DNA of 64,000 bases from Stemphylium vesicarium (taxonomy: Eukaryota > Ascomycota > Dothideomycetes > Pleosporales > Pleosporaceae). The position numbers were made by a program, and so were the translations under genes. The stretch covers positions 169,346-233,345 of the forward strand of contig QXCR01000036.1 of the NCBI GenBank assembly GCA_004380135.1. Direction: 5' to 3'. A model generated the notes under the pieces. That model searched no databases and was not told where the DNA came from. It saw only the letters and a list, made by a program, of their open reading frames with translations. Shown in pieces: positions 1 through 10,719 of this stretch; position 1 is the stretch's first letter; every line of letters starts with the position of its first letter.

Positions 1-137
1 GTAAGGCCTTGCAAACTGATTTGTTCTGTACAAGACCATCATTCTATAGCACATCAGTATATACCCTGAGCTATGACAGCGCATTACTTACCGGATACGC
101 CCTGCACTACTCTTCCTCAGCCAGTAAATACGATCGT

Positions 138-518
138 TCAGCCGCCTGTTGACCCTTCACCGACCATACAAAAGCTAAGATTGCAAAGAAGAGCGCAGCG
201 GACGATAGGTAGGCGGGTTCGAGCAGTTTGCAAGTCCACTTTTTGGAAAGCCTCGACCAAGTCCGAAAGCTTCTGAATGTGACTTGGAGGGATCTGCGGC
301 ATAGGATTCGGAACCGGCGTGACGATTACAGTTCCGGTCGACGTTTGAAGCATTCGAGTTAAAGGAGGGGCTGATGTGCGGACATCACGCGAAGGGGTTG
401 TGGGAGGTATAGTCTCGGATACGGTTGTTTGAGGGGCCGAAGCTACGCACGATCACATCAGTAAGGTGGCCTATGAAACGAAATCACTGCAAGAATCGAA
501 AGACTTACGGGTGGCCAT
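138..518 (-). CDS. Small hypothetical protein, two exons
   Basis: Predicted exons on the minus strand are 518-509 and 442-138, giving 104 residues. The first exon is only 10 nt (ATG GCC ACC C). It ends at a GTAAGT donor, and a 66-nt intron joins it in frame to a long open exon. No family is recognised. The N-terminal half is rich in Thr, Ser and Pro; the C-terminal half has a short amphipathic stretch (SHIQKLSDLVEAFQKVDLQ) and then a cysteine-containing hydrophobic segment (CALLCNLSFCM). There is an in-frame stop upstream of the ATG, so this start is the only one reading into the exon without another junction. Neither a signal peptide nor a domain is evident. The perfect phase at the splice site and the good donor favour a real gene, but the very short first exon makes the model tentative. 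Confidence 0.45.
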
Positions 519-848
519 ATCTTTTCGCAGGCCGATAGAAATGGGGGCTTTCGTCTCATTTTAGGTATTGGTGTTGGCTACACTTCAATGCTGACATTAA
601 TCTATGGGCTTGGTGTCAGTCTTTCACAAGCTTACGTGTTGCTGGGAATTTTGTCCAACCAGAATTGAAGGCTTAGACGGTGGGCTGTGCTACAGGGCAC
701 ATTTATCACGGGTTATAGTGGAAATTAAGTAGGCGTCAAGGTTTCATTCGTTATCAGCGAGCGTAATGCGCCACCTTCTTAGTGACAGTGGTTACACCGG
801 AGCCTCACCTAGCCCTTTAGGCCTTCAAATAATCATTCTCTAAGCCCC
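519..848. other. Intergenic, between two minus-strand genes
   Basis: No gene is seen here. The stretch should hold the 3' UTR of the alpha-amylase and the promoter of the small gene to its left. No TATA-like element stands out. Confidence 0.5.
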
Positions 849-2719
849 TTAACCCTGCCACGAGCTACTCAGACTAGCACTTGCCTGACAAGTCGGCGCA
901 GTGTACGACCTGTTCGGGTCGGCCTCCCAAGTTATTGTTCCTCCACTGCTGATCTTCACGAACTTGTACTGTACCGAAGATCCAGCGGCCAACGGTACAG
1001 TGATTTTCCAGACGGGGTTGCTGGAGGTGTAGCTGGATGCTGAGAGGGTAAGACCCTTTGAGGGAGTCCAGTTACCGAGCTGCGCAGTGTTACCGGTGAT
1101 CTTGATGGTATCGCCGGGCACGGTAACAACACGGTGAGTGAAAGAAACGGAGACGGCAGTTGGGCACGCGGTCGATGTGGCGGTGGCGGTGCGGGTTGAC
1201 ATGGTGGTGCCGGTCGGGGTGGTACCCGACCCAGCGACAAGAACAACGGGCTCACCGTTGGTAGCGGTGACGCAGATCCTGCCATTGCCGTCGGCGGTGA
1301 CTGCGGCGCCGTTTCCGTAGACGTTGCTCCATTTGCCGTTGGCCTTTTGGGTGTTGAAGCAGTGCTGGGCGTTGGAGTTGCCGCCAGCGTTGGTGGTGAG
1401 AACGATGAGGTTGCCACCAGCTCGGCTCCAGGCGTAGGCAGTGTCGGCCACGTACAAGTGAACATGGTCGTTACCGGCAAGACCTCCTGCGGACTTCCTC
1501 GCACCAGAAAGCTTCTTGATGGCTTGGTAGAGATCCGAGTTGGTGTTGAAGCCGCTGCGCCAGAGGTCCTCTCGGTTGGCTGGGTCATCGCCACCAGCGT
1601 AGCCTTGCTCAGTACCGTAGTACACGATGGGGATACCACGTGCAAGGATGACGTAGGCCAGAGCGTTCTTGAGAAGAGTCTTGTCGTTCTTTACGTTCAA
1701 CCAGCGCTTGTTGTCGTGGTTGTCGAGGAAGTTACCCAGGGCTGATGGGTCAGGGAAGGTGTTGCTGACGGTGTTCATCATGTCTACAAGCGCCTGAGCG
1801 GAGCCCTTTTGCTGGTAGAAGTTGTTCATAGGGTAGTAGGTCGCATAGTTGAGGAGACCGGGCATAAGCTTAGCGTATTCAGCGAGGTAGGTTGGGTTTC
1901 CGTCGAACACTTCGCCAATGTTGTAAACACCAGTCGCGGCGGAGAAACCGGGCCAGAAATCCTTCTCAACGTGCTTGACAGTATCGATTCGGACTCCGTC
2001 GAAATTGTATTCCTTGACGAGCCAGGACACCCAGTCTTGGAGCAGGGTGCGGATTTCGCTCTTGCTAGTGTTGAGATCGGGCAGGCCGGCAATCTGGCAC
2101 ACCTCGACACTGTTCTGGTTGCTGTAGTTGATGTCGCAAGCGCTATGGTAGGAAGATGCCTGGTTGAGTGGTTCAGGGCGGTTGGGTGTGATTGATCCTG
2201 GTCCCATATGGTTGGCGACAACGTCTACCATCATGTAGATACCCTGGAATGAGTTAGTAGATGCAAAATGCACTAGTCCAACCGGGAAATACCTTTGAAT
2301 GAGCGGTGTTGACCAGGCTCTTCAAGTCGGCAGCACTGCCATAGTTGGAGTTGATCGCATACAGATCCTCGGCCCAGTAACCGTGGTACCCAGCAGGCTT
2401 GTCTGTATGTTGCATCAGTATCAAGTCATCTTCTGGGATAGACAGCACGGAACTTACTTGAAACGACGGGAGTGATCCAGATAGCATCGAAACCGAGTCC
2501 CTTGATGTAGTCAAGCTTAGACTCAAGACCCTTGAATGTTCCACCACAGTAGTTTCCAAGGTCGCTGCATTGTCCACCACCGGCGTCGCTGCTACTGCGA
2601 GCAATGCGGTCCGTCAAAACAAAGTAGATGTTGCGTGACTTCCACGCGCTGGTGTCAGCCGCCGAGACGATGGAGGTGACCCAGAAGAGGAGTGTGGTGA
2701 TGAGGTTGAGCAACAACAT
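849..2719 (-). CDS. Secreted GH13 alpha-amylase with C-terminal CBM20
   Basis: Exons 2719-2458, 2402-2293 and 2243-849 join in frame (introns 55 and 49 nt) to give 588 residues. It is an endo-acting alpha-1,4-glucan hydrolase that attacks starch outside the cell. Residues 1-20 form a signal peptide (LLFWVTSIVSA). The GH13 barrel follows, with DVVANHMG (about 131-138), the nucleophile Asp211 in GVRIDTVKH, the acid/base Glu235 in IGEVFDG and Asp301 in FLDNHD, which matches Taka-amylase spacing. A Thr/Ser-rich linker leads to a starch-binding CBM20 over roughly the last 100 residues (ITGNTAQLGNW motif). A TATA box lies about 90 nt upstream. It is divergent from the AA13 monooxygenase, so the two probably act together on granular starch and may share induction. 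The start is fixed by the signal peptide; an upstream in-frame Met only adds polar leader. Confidence 0.95.
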
Positions 2720-2804
2720 CTTGAAGTGAATGATGCTTCCCGAAGCTGATGCTTGAAGATGGTCGGGAGAGGTGCTTTCCAAATAGATGAGGTCGAGCGC
2801 TGAA

Positions 2805-2810
2805 TTTATA
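2805..2810 (-). promoter_or_regulatory. TATA box of the alpha-amylase
   Basis: TATAAA on the minus strand, about 86-90 nt before the alpha-amylase start codon. Confidence 0.55.
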
Positions 2811-3959
2811 GACGTGCCCGAGTAACACACGGCCACCCACGATCCTTAGGTACCCCACAATCTCAGTCCCACTCAGAGTCGCGCTGGCTAAAGTTACTCG
2901 GTGGTATAGACGCCTCTTCGCGATGGTCCACGATGCTAAAGAAGCCGAATGTGCTTAGAAGCCGCGCGAAGGACGAGGTAGTTGCGTCGGACCGTCATGA
3001 ACCCACTGAAGAGATGTGCCTGGACGATCACTTACACATGACGATCACTCGGACCGAGTGGGAGGCCCTAATTGTACCTCGTGGACGTCTGAAACAAAGC
3101 CGCGGACTACAGAAAACGGTCGACACACCTAATCAGGAAGGTTGCGTAAGGCGAAATCATCGATTAGCATGATCCGTCCAGTAGTGCTGTCTTTTCGCGC
3201 AACGCGCTTTTCACGCGTATTGGCTCTAGAGAAGACTAGAGGGTGTGGAGCTTCCAGGGGAAATGAGGAATGTCGCAAGGTTGAAATGACGGTGGCGGCG
3301 TAAGCGAGCTGATGTGCCTCGGGGCTCGGCGTTAGTGTCATCATCTAGATTGCGGATTCCCCGCATTCCGGAATATATAAACGTGCCTTTCAATTTAAGG
3401 TGCGGGCCGGACGACGTTCTGAAGCTCTCATGACCAGATTCTTACGCCCGTCGTCGTGTCTGGGCTGGTAAGCTCATTTTCATGCCGACAGCGAACCAAT
3501 AGCCGAGTTGACGGATACGGCGACTACGATGAAAATGGCAAGCGGCCGAAGCGCGCTATATGTTTCGGTCATGGCTGGCTCGAAAGATCAACGCGCTCCG
3601 GTACTGGTGCCTCAAGCGGGACGATGCATCTCGCAGATGAAAATTCCACGAATCTGCGGTACTGTACAAGAGTGTGGAGCCGGAGGTGCTAATGCACGAG
3701 AACACGGTAGAAGGGTGTGCTATGCGGCTCATAAACCTCGTGGAGGCAAGGAGGATGCATTGCCATTTCTTCTCGGTGGGTGTTAACCTAGGCAGCGAGG
3801 TGCTCCGGAGTATATGCCGACTTCAACCCAATGAAAATCTGTAGAGCCTCTAAGACCATGCAGGACGTGGCAGGCGACTTCAGGTTGAGAACGAAATATC
3901 GCCGTGTTTGAAGGGGTGTAGGAAAATCGCTGATCGTGAAGTGCACGAGGACGACATTG

Positions 3960-3966
3960 TATATAG
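3960..3966 (+). promoter_or_regulatory. TATA-like element of the AA13 gene
   Basis: TATATAG on the plus strand about 120 nt upstream of the AA13 start codon. Confidence 0.4.
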
Positions 3967-4080
3967 CCAGGACAGAAATGTCTCTTTATGTCGCTTGCCA
4001 GCACATTCACCGCTCGAGCCTTTAGTTCTCTAGAACCCATTCTTTCCAAAATACTTTCTAAGAGAGCATATCGCCGGACC

Positions 4081-5361
4081 ATGTTGTCGAAACTCGCCTC
4101 TCTCCTGGCTCTGGTAGCCAGTGCCAATGCCCATGGCTATCTCTCTTCTCCAATGAGCCGCACTGGCTTGAATGCTCAAGTAAGTGCACTCGTCCGGCCG
4201 ATGGGTTTGACGGCATCATATCAAAGAAAAACTCTGACATCTCACAGGCTGGAGTAGACACTTGCCCAGAGTGTACCATCCTCGAACCCGTAACTGCATG
4301 GCCTGATCTCGATGTCGCGCCCGTGGGTCGCTCTGGTCCTTGCGGATACAACGCTCGCGTGTCGGTCGACTACAATCAGCCTGGCCCTCGATGGGGATCA
4401 CAGCCCGTCATCACCTACAAGACAGGCGATATAGTTGATGTGCAGTGGTGCCTTGATGCCAATGGTGATCATGGCGGCATGTTCACTTACCGCATCTGCC
4501 AAAATCAAGCTCTCGTGGACAAACTCTTGACTCCTGGGTATCTTCCCACTGAGGCGGAAAAGCAGGCAGCCGAAGACTGCTTCGAGGCTGGCGAGTTAAA
4601 GTGCACAGATGTTGCAGGACAAACGTGCGGTTATAACCCTGACTGCCAAGAAGGTCAGCCTTGCTGGAGGAATGACTGGTTCACATGTAAGTGCATCTCG
4701 CTACTCGAGACTAGAGAGATGAAACTGACATGAAGTAGGCGGTGGCTTCAACGAAGGCTCAAAATGTAGGAGCGTCGACAACGCACCCCTCAACTCGTGC
4801 TATACCAGCATCGCAGGCGGATACACAGTCAGCTCTCGGATCAAAATCCCGAACTACACAAGCAACCACACGCTCTTGTCGCTCAAATGGAACTCCTTCC
4901 AGACCCCGCAGATATACCTGACTTGCGCCGACATCAAGATCACCGGCAGCGGATCTGGCGGCTCCACTCCACCCACTACGAGCAAGACCTCCACATCTAC
5001 AACGAAGCCGACATCAACGGCGGCTCCTAGTGGATGCGCAACGCCTGTTTCTACCGTAGCGGTGACATTCAACTCCAAGACTACGACATCGTTCGGTCAG
5101 ACCGTCAAGATCGTTGGATCGATCTCTCAGTTCGGCAACTGGAACACGGCGTCCGCACCTGCAATGTCCGCGAGCCAGTATACCACCGCAAACCCGCTTT
5201 GGTCTACGAAGATCAACCTTCCGGTCGGTACCAGCTTCGAATACAAGTACATTAAGGTCGAGAGCAGTGGCGCGGTGACGTACGAGTCTGGTGCCAACCG
5301 CGTGTATACTGTGCCGAAGGGGTGCTCAGCAGCGACAACCGTTGCTAGCATATGGAAATAA
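4081..5361 (+). CDS. AA13 starch-active lytic polysaccharide monooxygenase with CBM20
   Basis: Exons 4081-4179, 4248-4686 and 4739-5361 join in frame to 386 residues. The signal peptide (1-17, ending ASANA) is followed directly by His18, which becomes the mature N-terminal histidine of the copper histidine brace. The start of the mature protein (HGYLSSPMSRTG) and the later DANGDHGGMFTYRIC segment, which supplies the second copper histidine, are characteristic of AA13 enzymes that oxidatively cleave starch. The catalytic domain carries many cysteines. A Ser/Thr linker then leads to a CBM20 starch-binding domain from about residue 285 to the end (VGSISQFGNW motif). It lies head to head with the CBM20 alpha-amylase, which implies combined oxidative and hydrolytic attack on raw starch. 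Family length is normal. Substrate oxidation position cannot be told from sequence. Confidence 0.93.
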
Positions 5362-6849
5362 GCTTCGAAGATGTTTGCCGGGATCAAATCGATTTTGTGT
5401 CGTTTTGGGCGTAGGATAGCAGCCGGTAGAGCTTATAGACGCTCAATCGTCGTTTGAGGTACACCAGAATAATGGACACTCGCTGAAGCCATACATGCCA
5501 CTTCAACGGAACTGTGATGAGGGTGAACTCAAGAACTTTGGGAGTCCCAGGTGTTGCCAACGACGGTATTCCCACAAGTATCGCACAGTTGCTTACCCAT
5601 TCTCATAAGGTCGCAGTCACCGGCAGCTGGTAGGTGTGGTTGTGTCAGACTTCTCTCGTTTTCGCGTGACTCTGAATGATTGTTCATAGAAGTAGAGTTG
5701 TTTGGCCCGTTTGGCCCCGAGCTGGTGGCATCAACGCCACCCATCACGAGAACTATGTGCGAATGTGATACCCTAGAAGTGCAGAAAGATAGCCAGAAGA
5801 GGCGTTGGCGGTTGCGATGTCCATTTGCCGTCCATTCCGGTGGCAGCGGTTTTTGAGGGGATTGCAAGGCTCTGATACATCCTAACACCTTCAGCCTCGG
5901 AAAACAAACCTGATCTTAACAGAGCGACGCGGCAAATAAGGCGCGCCACAAGAGTCGACAAGCCAAGAACATGTAGGACAGTATTGTGGCGTTCGAGACA
6001 GTGGACAATGTCGGGTATAGAGGCCGCGAGGGGGATGGCGGGGAGGGGACAAAACGCGCTAGAGATGTGATCCTAGCGTCAGGAACTCTAGACCATAGAA
6101 ACTTTCGTCCATCACGACATCCACAAGTCTCTTACGATGCCACCTCCACGCTAGGACAAACGCGTAACGCCCAATTGGCCTCACGACTGAAAATGGACGG
6201 AGAACCAATTTTCGCCACTTTAGGCTCTGTGGCCTCTTTTCACACACGCCATTACGTGCACTTCGAGGCTGAAAATATTGCCTCTAGGATTAACGAATCC
6301 GGATGACTACTAAGGCACGAGCAAAGGTAAGAAGTAAGCATGCTGACGTGCGCGAAGAGCAGTGGAAAAAACCATAACCCACCAAAAACCGCAGCCTAGA
6401 GGGGACATGGAAATTCTGCGCCTCTTTAGGATACATCTCCGACGTCGAACTCCAACAAAAGCAAGAACTACGGCCTTGACGTTCGCTGTCAGCTCATGCC
6501 GTAGAACCTCATTTCTTGGCTAGATTCTTTTTCGATCCTTCGCGGAACACCCACCTCGCCTATCGGCATCTCCAGAAACCCACGCACTTCTATTCTGGGA
6601 TTGCGATGTTTAGCCGGCATCGCATGATTGGATAGCTGCAATGCATATGTAGGTGCAGCTTCATCAATACATATTGCGCCACGCACTATAACGCCAATAT
6701 TTGGTAGAAGGATTCCCTCTGCAGCTCAGGCGTCCAGAACACTGCCGTTCAAAAAGTGATCCACTGCCGCATCCTTCTCTGCGGTCTTGGCTACCTTCAA
6801 ACACCTTCGACCCTTCGTATACACCTCCGGGCCTAAACACTGTCTCAAA
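5362..6849. other. Intergenic, no supported gene
   Basis: A minus-strand ORF at 5529-5888 (119 aa) shows no domain, signal peptide or convincing splice partner. The rest is non-coding by inspection. Confidence 0.45.
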
Positions 6850-7244
6850 ATGCATTTTACGGCTCTTTTCACATCGTTTCTCTTCGCAGCTACTGCCCTA
6901 GCGACGCCCCACCCTTGGGCTGCACCCCAGGCCAGCGTCGCTGCATCCAGTGGCGGCCAGGAGCCTAACCGGACGGTGCAGCTACCCGAACACGAGGAGC
7001 CTACACCCGTATTCGAGACGGCATGCAAATGCGCGTTGCCGGTTGTGCCCATGAATCTCCTCAGCGCGAATGAGAAGTGCTTGATGAAAATTGCTGCGGA
7101 GATGGGATGTTATATCAGCTCGAACGGCGGATGTCCTTCACCAGCGCCTGCTGTAAGTTTGGATGGAGACGGAAGTGATCATCTGCGTGTGCTTACTAGC
7201 AACAGTGCGGACTCGGTCCTTTGTCTGGCACACCGATGCTATAG
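6850..7244 (+). CDS. Small secreted cysteine-rich protein
   Basis: Exons 6850-7152 and 7206-7244 give 113 residues. The 53-nt intron has a GTAAGT donor, a TTACTAG branch-like site and an ACAG acceptor. Residues 1-18 are a clear signal peptide (FLFAATALA). The mature protein is short, starts with a Pro/Ala/Gln-rich segment and contains six cysteines in its second half (CKC, KC, GCY, GGC, PAC); the sixth is supplied only by the spliced last exon. Without splicing the frame runs on with a less plausible tail. No Pfam family is recognised. Size, secretion signal and even cysteine count fit the broad class of fungal small secreted proteins that includes candidate effectors, but no function can be assigned. 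Confidence 0.72.
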
Positions 7245-7645
7245 GCTTGATTTGAGGATGTGATGCGGTGCGGGTGCTACGATGTTTTGGTCACTATTTC
7301 ATTGTGTTCGGCATTGACTATGCTATGAGCGAAATGAAACGAGGTTTCTTCAAGAGTCTCTCCTATACTGCCTGAGAGCCAAGTCATGCCTGCTTCAACT
7401 AGCAGCCCAGGTGCTCGATTTGCAAATTTCCAAAACTTGGATGGCCAGATTGGACTGACGCTACATCCAAATGATTTGGTGGGAACAGCTACTGCATGAA
7501 TTCCGTCGAAGTGTAGCGAGATTCCGGAAACAACTTTGCTCTGCTCATACATCTTCCAAAGCCCGCCCTCGTCTTTTCACTACCCTTTCGTTCTGCAACT
7601 CAATTGCCGCAAAGCCCCTCCTTAACGAGACATCTGACTAATACC
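7245..7645. other. Intergenic between convergent genes
   Basis: Holds the 3' ends of two convergent genes. No gene is seen. Confidence 0.5.
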
Positions 7646-10299
7646 CTATTCCATCTTGCGTCTCTTGCTCTTACCCTTCTCTTTCTCCTCCATCGCCCTC
7701 TTAATAGCTTTCGCGCTTCTCAACGCCCTCGAGCGCTCCTTCTTCAATACCTCCGCGTGCCTCTCCACAACCTCTCTATCCGGGCATCCCGACTCACCAG
7801 GCTCGATCAGCGGCTCAATGCCAGCTTCCTTTAGCGCGCCCGGGACATCGCTAAGAAGGACCTGGTACCGGCCTTTCTCCCTGCACCAATGGATCAGAGC
7901 GGTCAGCGGACCTGCATCGGCGCCCGTGGGAAGCGATTGCAGGCCGTGCGCAAGAGCGAGGAGCGGATAGTCGATCTTTTCCCAGACATCGTACGTCCAG
8001 CCCTCGGCCGTGTAGCTAGCAGTGATATCGACGACGGCAGGCTTGGTTGTAGGAGTCGGGGCTGGTGGAGGCGTATCCTTACCCACCTCATCGATATCGA
8101 CTTCCTCAATGTCTTCGGATTTGATGACGTCCCTCCTCCTCGCAGCGCCAGCCGTGGTGCTTATACTAGCAGACTTCGACACCATGTCCCCTTCCAGTGC
8201 ACGCGTCATGCAGATGATGTCGCGGATCATGCGCGGTTGCACTCCTCCGCGTGCGAGGCGATCCGCTGCGTGGCCCCAATAGTAGTGCTGTGGGAAGTAG
8301 CCCAGTAGCTCCATGATCGTGAACTCGGTGTCACCTAGCAGGGTGATGTCAACGTTCATTGGTGTTGCAACACTCTTGAAGGGGCAGAAGTCATTGCAGC
8401 GCTTTCCCTTCGTGGGGGTGTCTTGGTTTTGGAGAATCGGATTGGGCACGGAGACCGGCGAAGGCGAAGAAGACTGCTCTGCTTGTAGGGCCAGCATCAT
8501 CAGTTCTGGGATTGGCGATTTGATTTTCCGAGTAGATCGGTGGGCTCCGGTGCCATGCCACTTTTTCTTCGGGGTGGGCACGAAGTCGGCTGTAGGGTTC
8601 GTCTCTTTCGCCGCGAACCAACGCCATGCATCCGAAAGATCAATGATCAGGTTCGGGCAATCACGAGCTTCATTCCACGGGTAGGCAACTGGGACCACAA
8701 ACTCGCCGGATGAGTTAGAGCTCATGAGACTATAACATCCTGCCTGCGAGTTGCTAGACGGTGCGTGAAAGTTGACCTGACCCTCCCACGGCAGCGTCCA
8801 ATCGACACCGTCAAAGTTATAGACGTCTGCGTCCGATCCATCGCTGAACTGGCGCATATCTGGGAGCATGCCATACTCGGGGTGTAGCTCGCCTCCCGGT
8901 ACGTACTTGTGGAGACCTCCTTGGTGAAGCTCCTCATATGTGAGAGGTAGGGGTCCGACGGGCGTCAGTTTGAAAGCTTGCTGGTAGGGGTCGAAGACGA
9001 TGGGAAGTAGTCCGAACCACGTGACATGCTTCCAACCTATTGGTAGCACAAGCTTTGGGACGTGAGAGACTTCGGGTAGCCCGTTGACGAGGGGAACGAA
9101 CGGATGGTGGAAGATCAGGCGCGGATCCAGGTTTGGATACGGATAAGAAAGATGTGTGCTTCCACCCGGCGGGTACTGTAACTGAAACGAAAGCGAGTTG
9201 ACAGTAGGCATGCCATCGAATGGGATGGGGTCGGATTTGCATGGTACGATACTGAACTCAGGCTGAACAGGCTGCGCAGGAGCTTCTTCACCCACGACGG
9301 GCCTGCGGGCGGTCTTCGGAGTGGCCTTGAGCGGCTCAAGTGTATCTGCCAGGCAAGTGCATTAGTATGCGTGCGTAACAAGCCCTATATGGTTGTATTT
9401 ACAGGTTGGCTTTGGCTGCCTTCGCAACCTGGTGCTGCGGCGTGTCTGTGTTGGGCTTTGGCTGTCATCAAGCTGACGCGCCAAAATTGCATTGCTATCA
9501 AGCTCGCATCCGGTCGCTTCGACACCGACACAGTCTTCTTCCTTGGGTACAGCTGAATGCGTGGGTGAAAACGGTCCGCGAGAGCGGCGAGACATCTGCT
9601 GCAGCTCTTCCACTGCGGCATGTACGTTTGCTGGCATCGCATACTTTGCATCCTGTCCCAAATACTCGTTGGCCCTGGCGAAGAGGTCCTGAGGGTTGTC
9701 TCCGCCAGCTCTCTTGGTGCGTGAAACCCCAAGATCATCTCCGTCGTTCGTTCCGTCGCTTGAGGAACCTGAAAGTGGCTCGGAGGTGTACTTCGCGAAG
9801 TTGGGTGTCTGAGGAGAGGGCAAACCGTGCCAATGAACGGGCAGACGTCTCTTTGTTGGGGTACTTGGCTCTTTGAGTTCTGTCATTGCGCGTTCCTTGT
9901 GTCCCGTGTTGCCGATCTCATTCTTTGTGATCTCATGATCGTGAGCGCCTTCATGAGGACTCCGTCCCCCAGCACCGCCCAGGGAATACGACAGGTTCTC
10001 CATCACCGCGTCTGCTAGAGCGTGCATCTCGGGTTGTGTTTGGAAACTCGGAGAGGCTTCAAGCTGGTCATTGCTGAATGCTGGTCGGATTTGCGGGGAG
10101 TTGACGTTGCCTATTGCCCTTGTTAGTCGCGACTTCTACCACATCAACGTACTCTTCCAACTCGCTTACTCGAACTGAGATACGACTCTCTAGCGGGCGA
10201 GGGGATACGGTATGGCATACCCATGTTATCTGCAGTTACTTCTTCGGGGTCGCGAAGCGCAGAAGTTGCGAAGTTTGTATCGCTGTAAGAGCGCTGCAT
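7646..10299 (-). CDS. Unknown 845-aa protein, family member A
   Basis: Exons 10299-10170, 10110-9403 and 9345-7646 join with correct phase (introns 59 and 57 nt; branch sites CTAAC and CTAAT). The start ATG sits in a strong context (CCACCATGC). The N-terminal third is polar and probably disordered, with a basic patch (RRSTRLRRQPK) near residues 270-277. No known domain is recognised. Residues about 619-663 (TIMELLGYFPQ, then RLARGGVQP) and 739-788 (LALAHGLQSLPTGADAGPLT) match the two-part module shared with the genes at 13793, 36063 and 51312. Between the two parts is an acidic spacer (SEDIEEVDIDEVG), and the C-terminus is strongly lysine/arginine-rich (KEKGKSKRRK), a likely nuclear signal. 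The role is unknown; a nuclear function is inferred only from charge and disorder. Confidence 0.85.
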
Positions 10300-10719
10300 G
10301 GTGGGCGAATTGACTCAGGTCTTCTCGCACTTCCGGTGCGCGCTGATGATGATGACGAGTACGATGAGTAACGAGGCATGCGAGGAGTGGTGATCAGCAG
10401 ATATATATCCAAGATGACGAAGATGTGTGGTGACGGCGCATTCACCTTCACCTCGAGTGCAGAGCGTGCACGTGCTCAACATGGCCGGGGTTAGTAAAAG
10501 AGCGCCCCTCGGTGAAGGCAGACTTCCAATTGAATGCATGCAGAGAGAGTAAACCTGAACAAGGGATTGGCAAAACTATGGCGCAATGATGAGAATAAGA
10601 GCCAAGATGAAGTGCTAAGAGAACGACAATGTGGTGTTGATTCGTTACGATTCATCGAGAGCTATTTTGAACACGTGCTATAGTGTCGGGGCTAGACGAA
10701 GCCCTGTTTGCGCTCATAT

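Larger units (their letters stand above)
2720..4080. promoter_or_regulatory. Shared divergent promoter of amylase and AA13 genes
   Basis: These 1.36 kb separate two divergently transcribed starch-degrading genes. Each side has its own TATA element (2805-2810 minus, 3960-3966 plus). Short ORFs inside (for example 3508-3786) have no recognisable domain and are read as chance. I searched by eye for canonical CGG-N8-(C/A)GG AmyR-type sites on both strands and found none, so the basis of any co-regulation is not visible. Confidence 0.5.

Noticed and set aside
2720..4080. Possible AmyR sites (CGG-N8-CGG/AGG) in the starch promoter
   Set aside because: Checked every CGG by eye on both strands; none has the second half at the right distance.
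5529..5888. 119-aa minus-strand ORF after the AA13 gene
   Set aside because: The only nearby splice pair would give a 28-nt intron, too short to be real; no domain.
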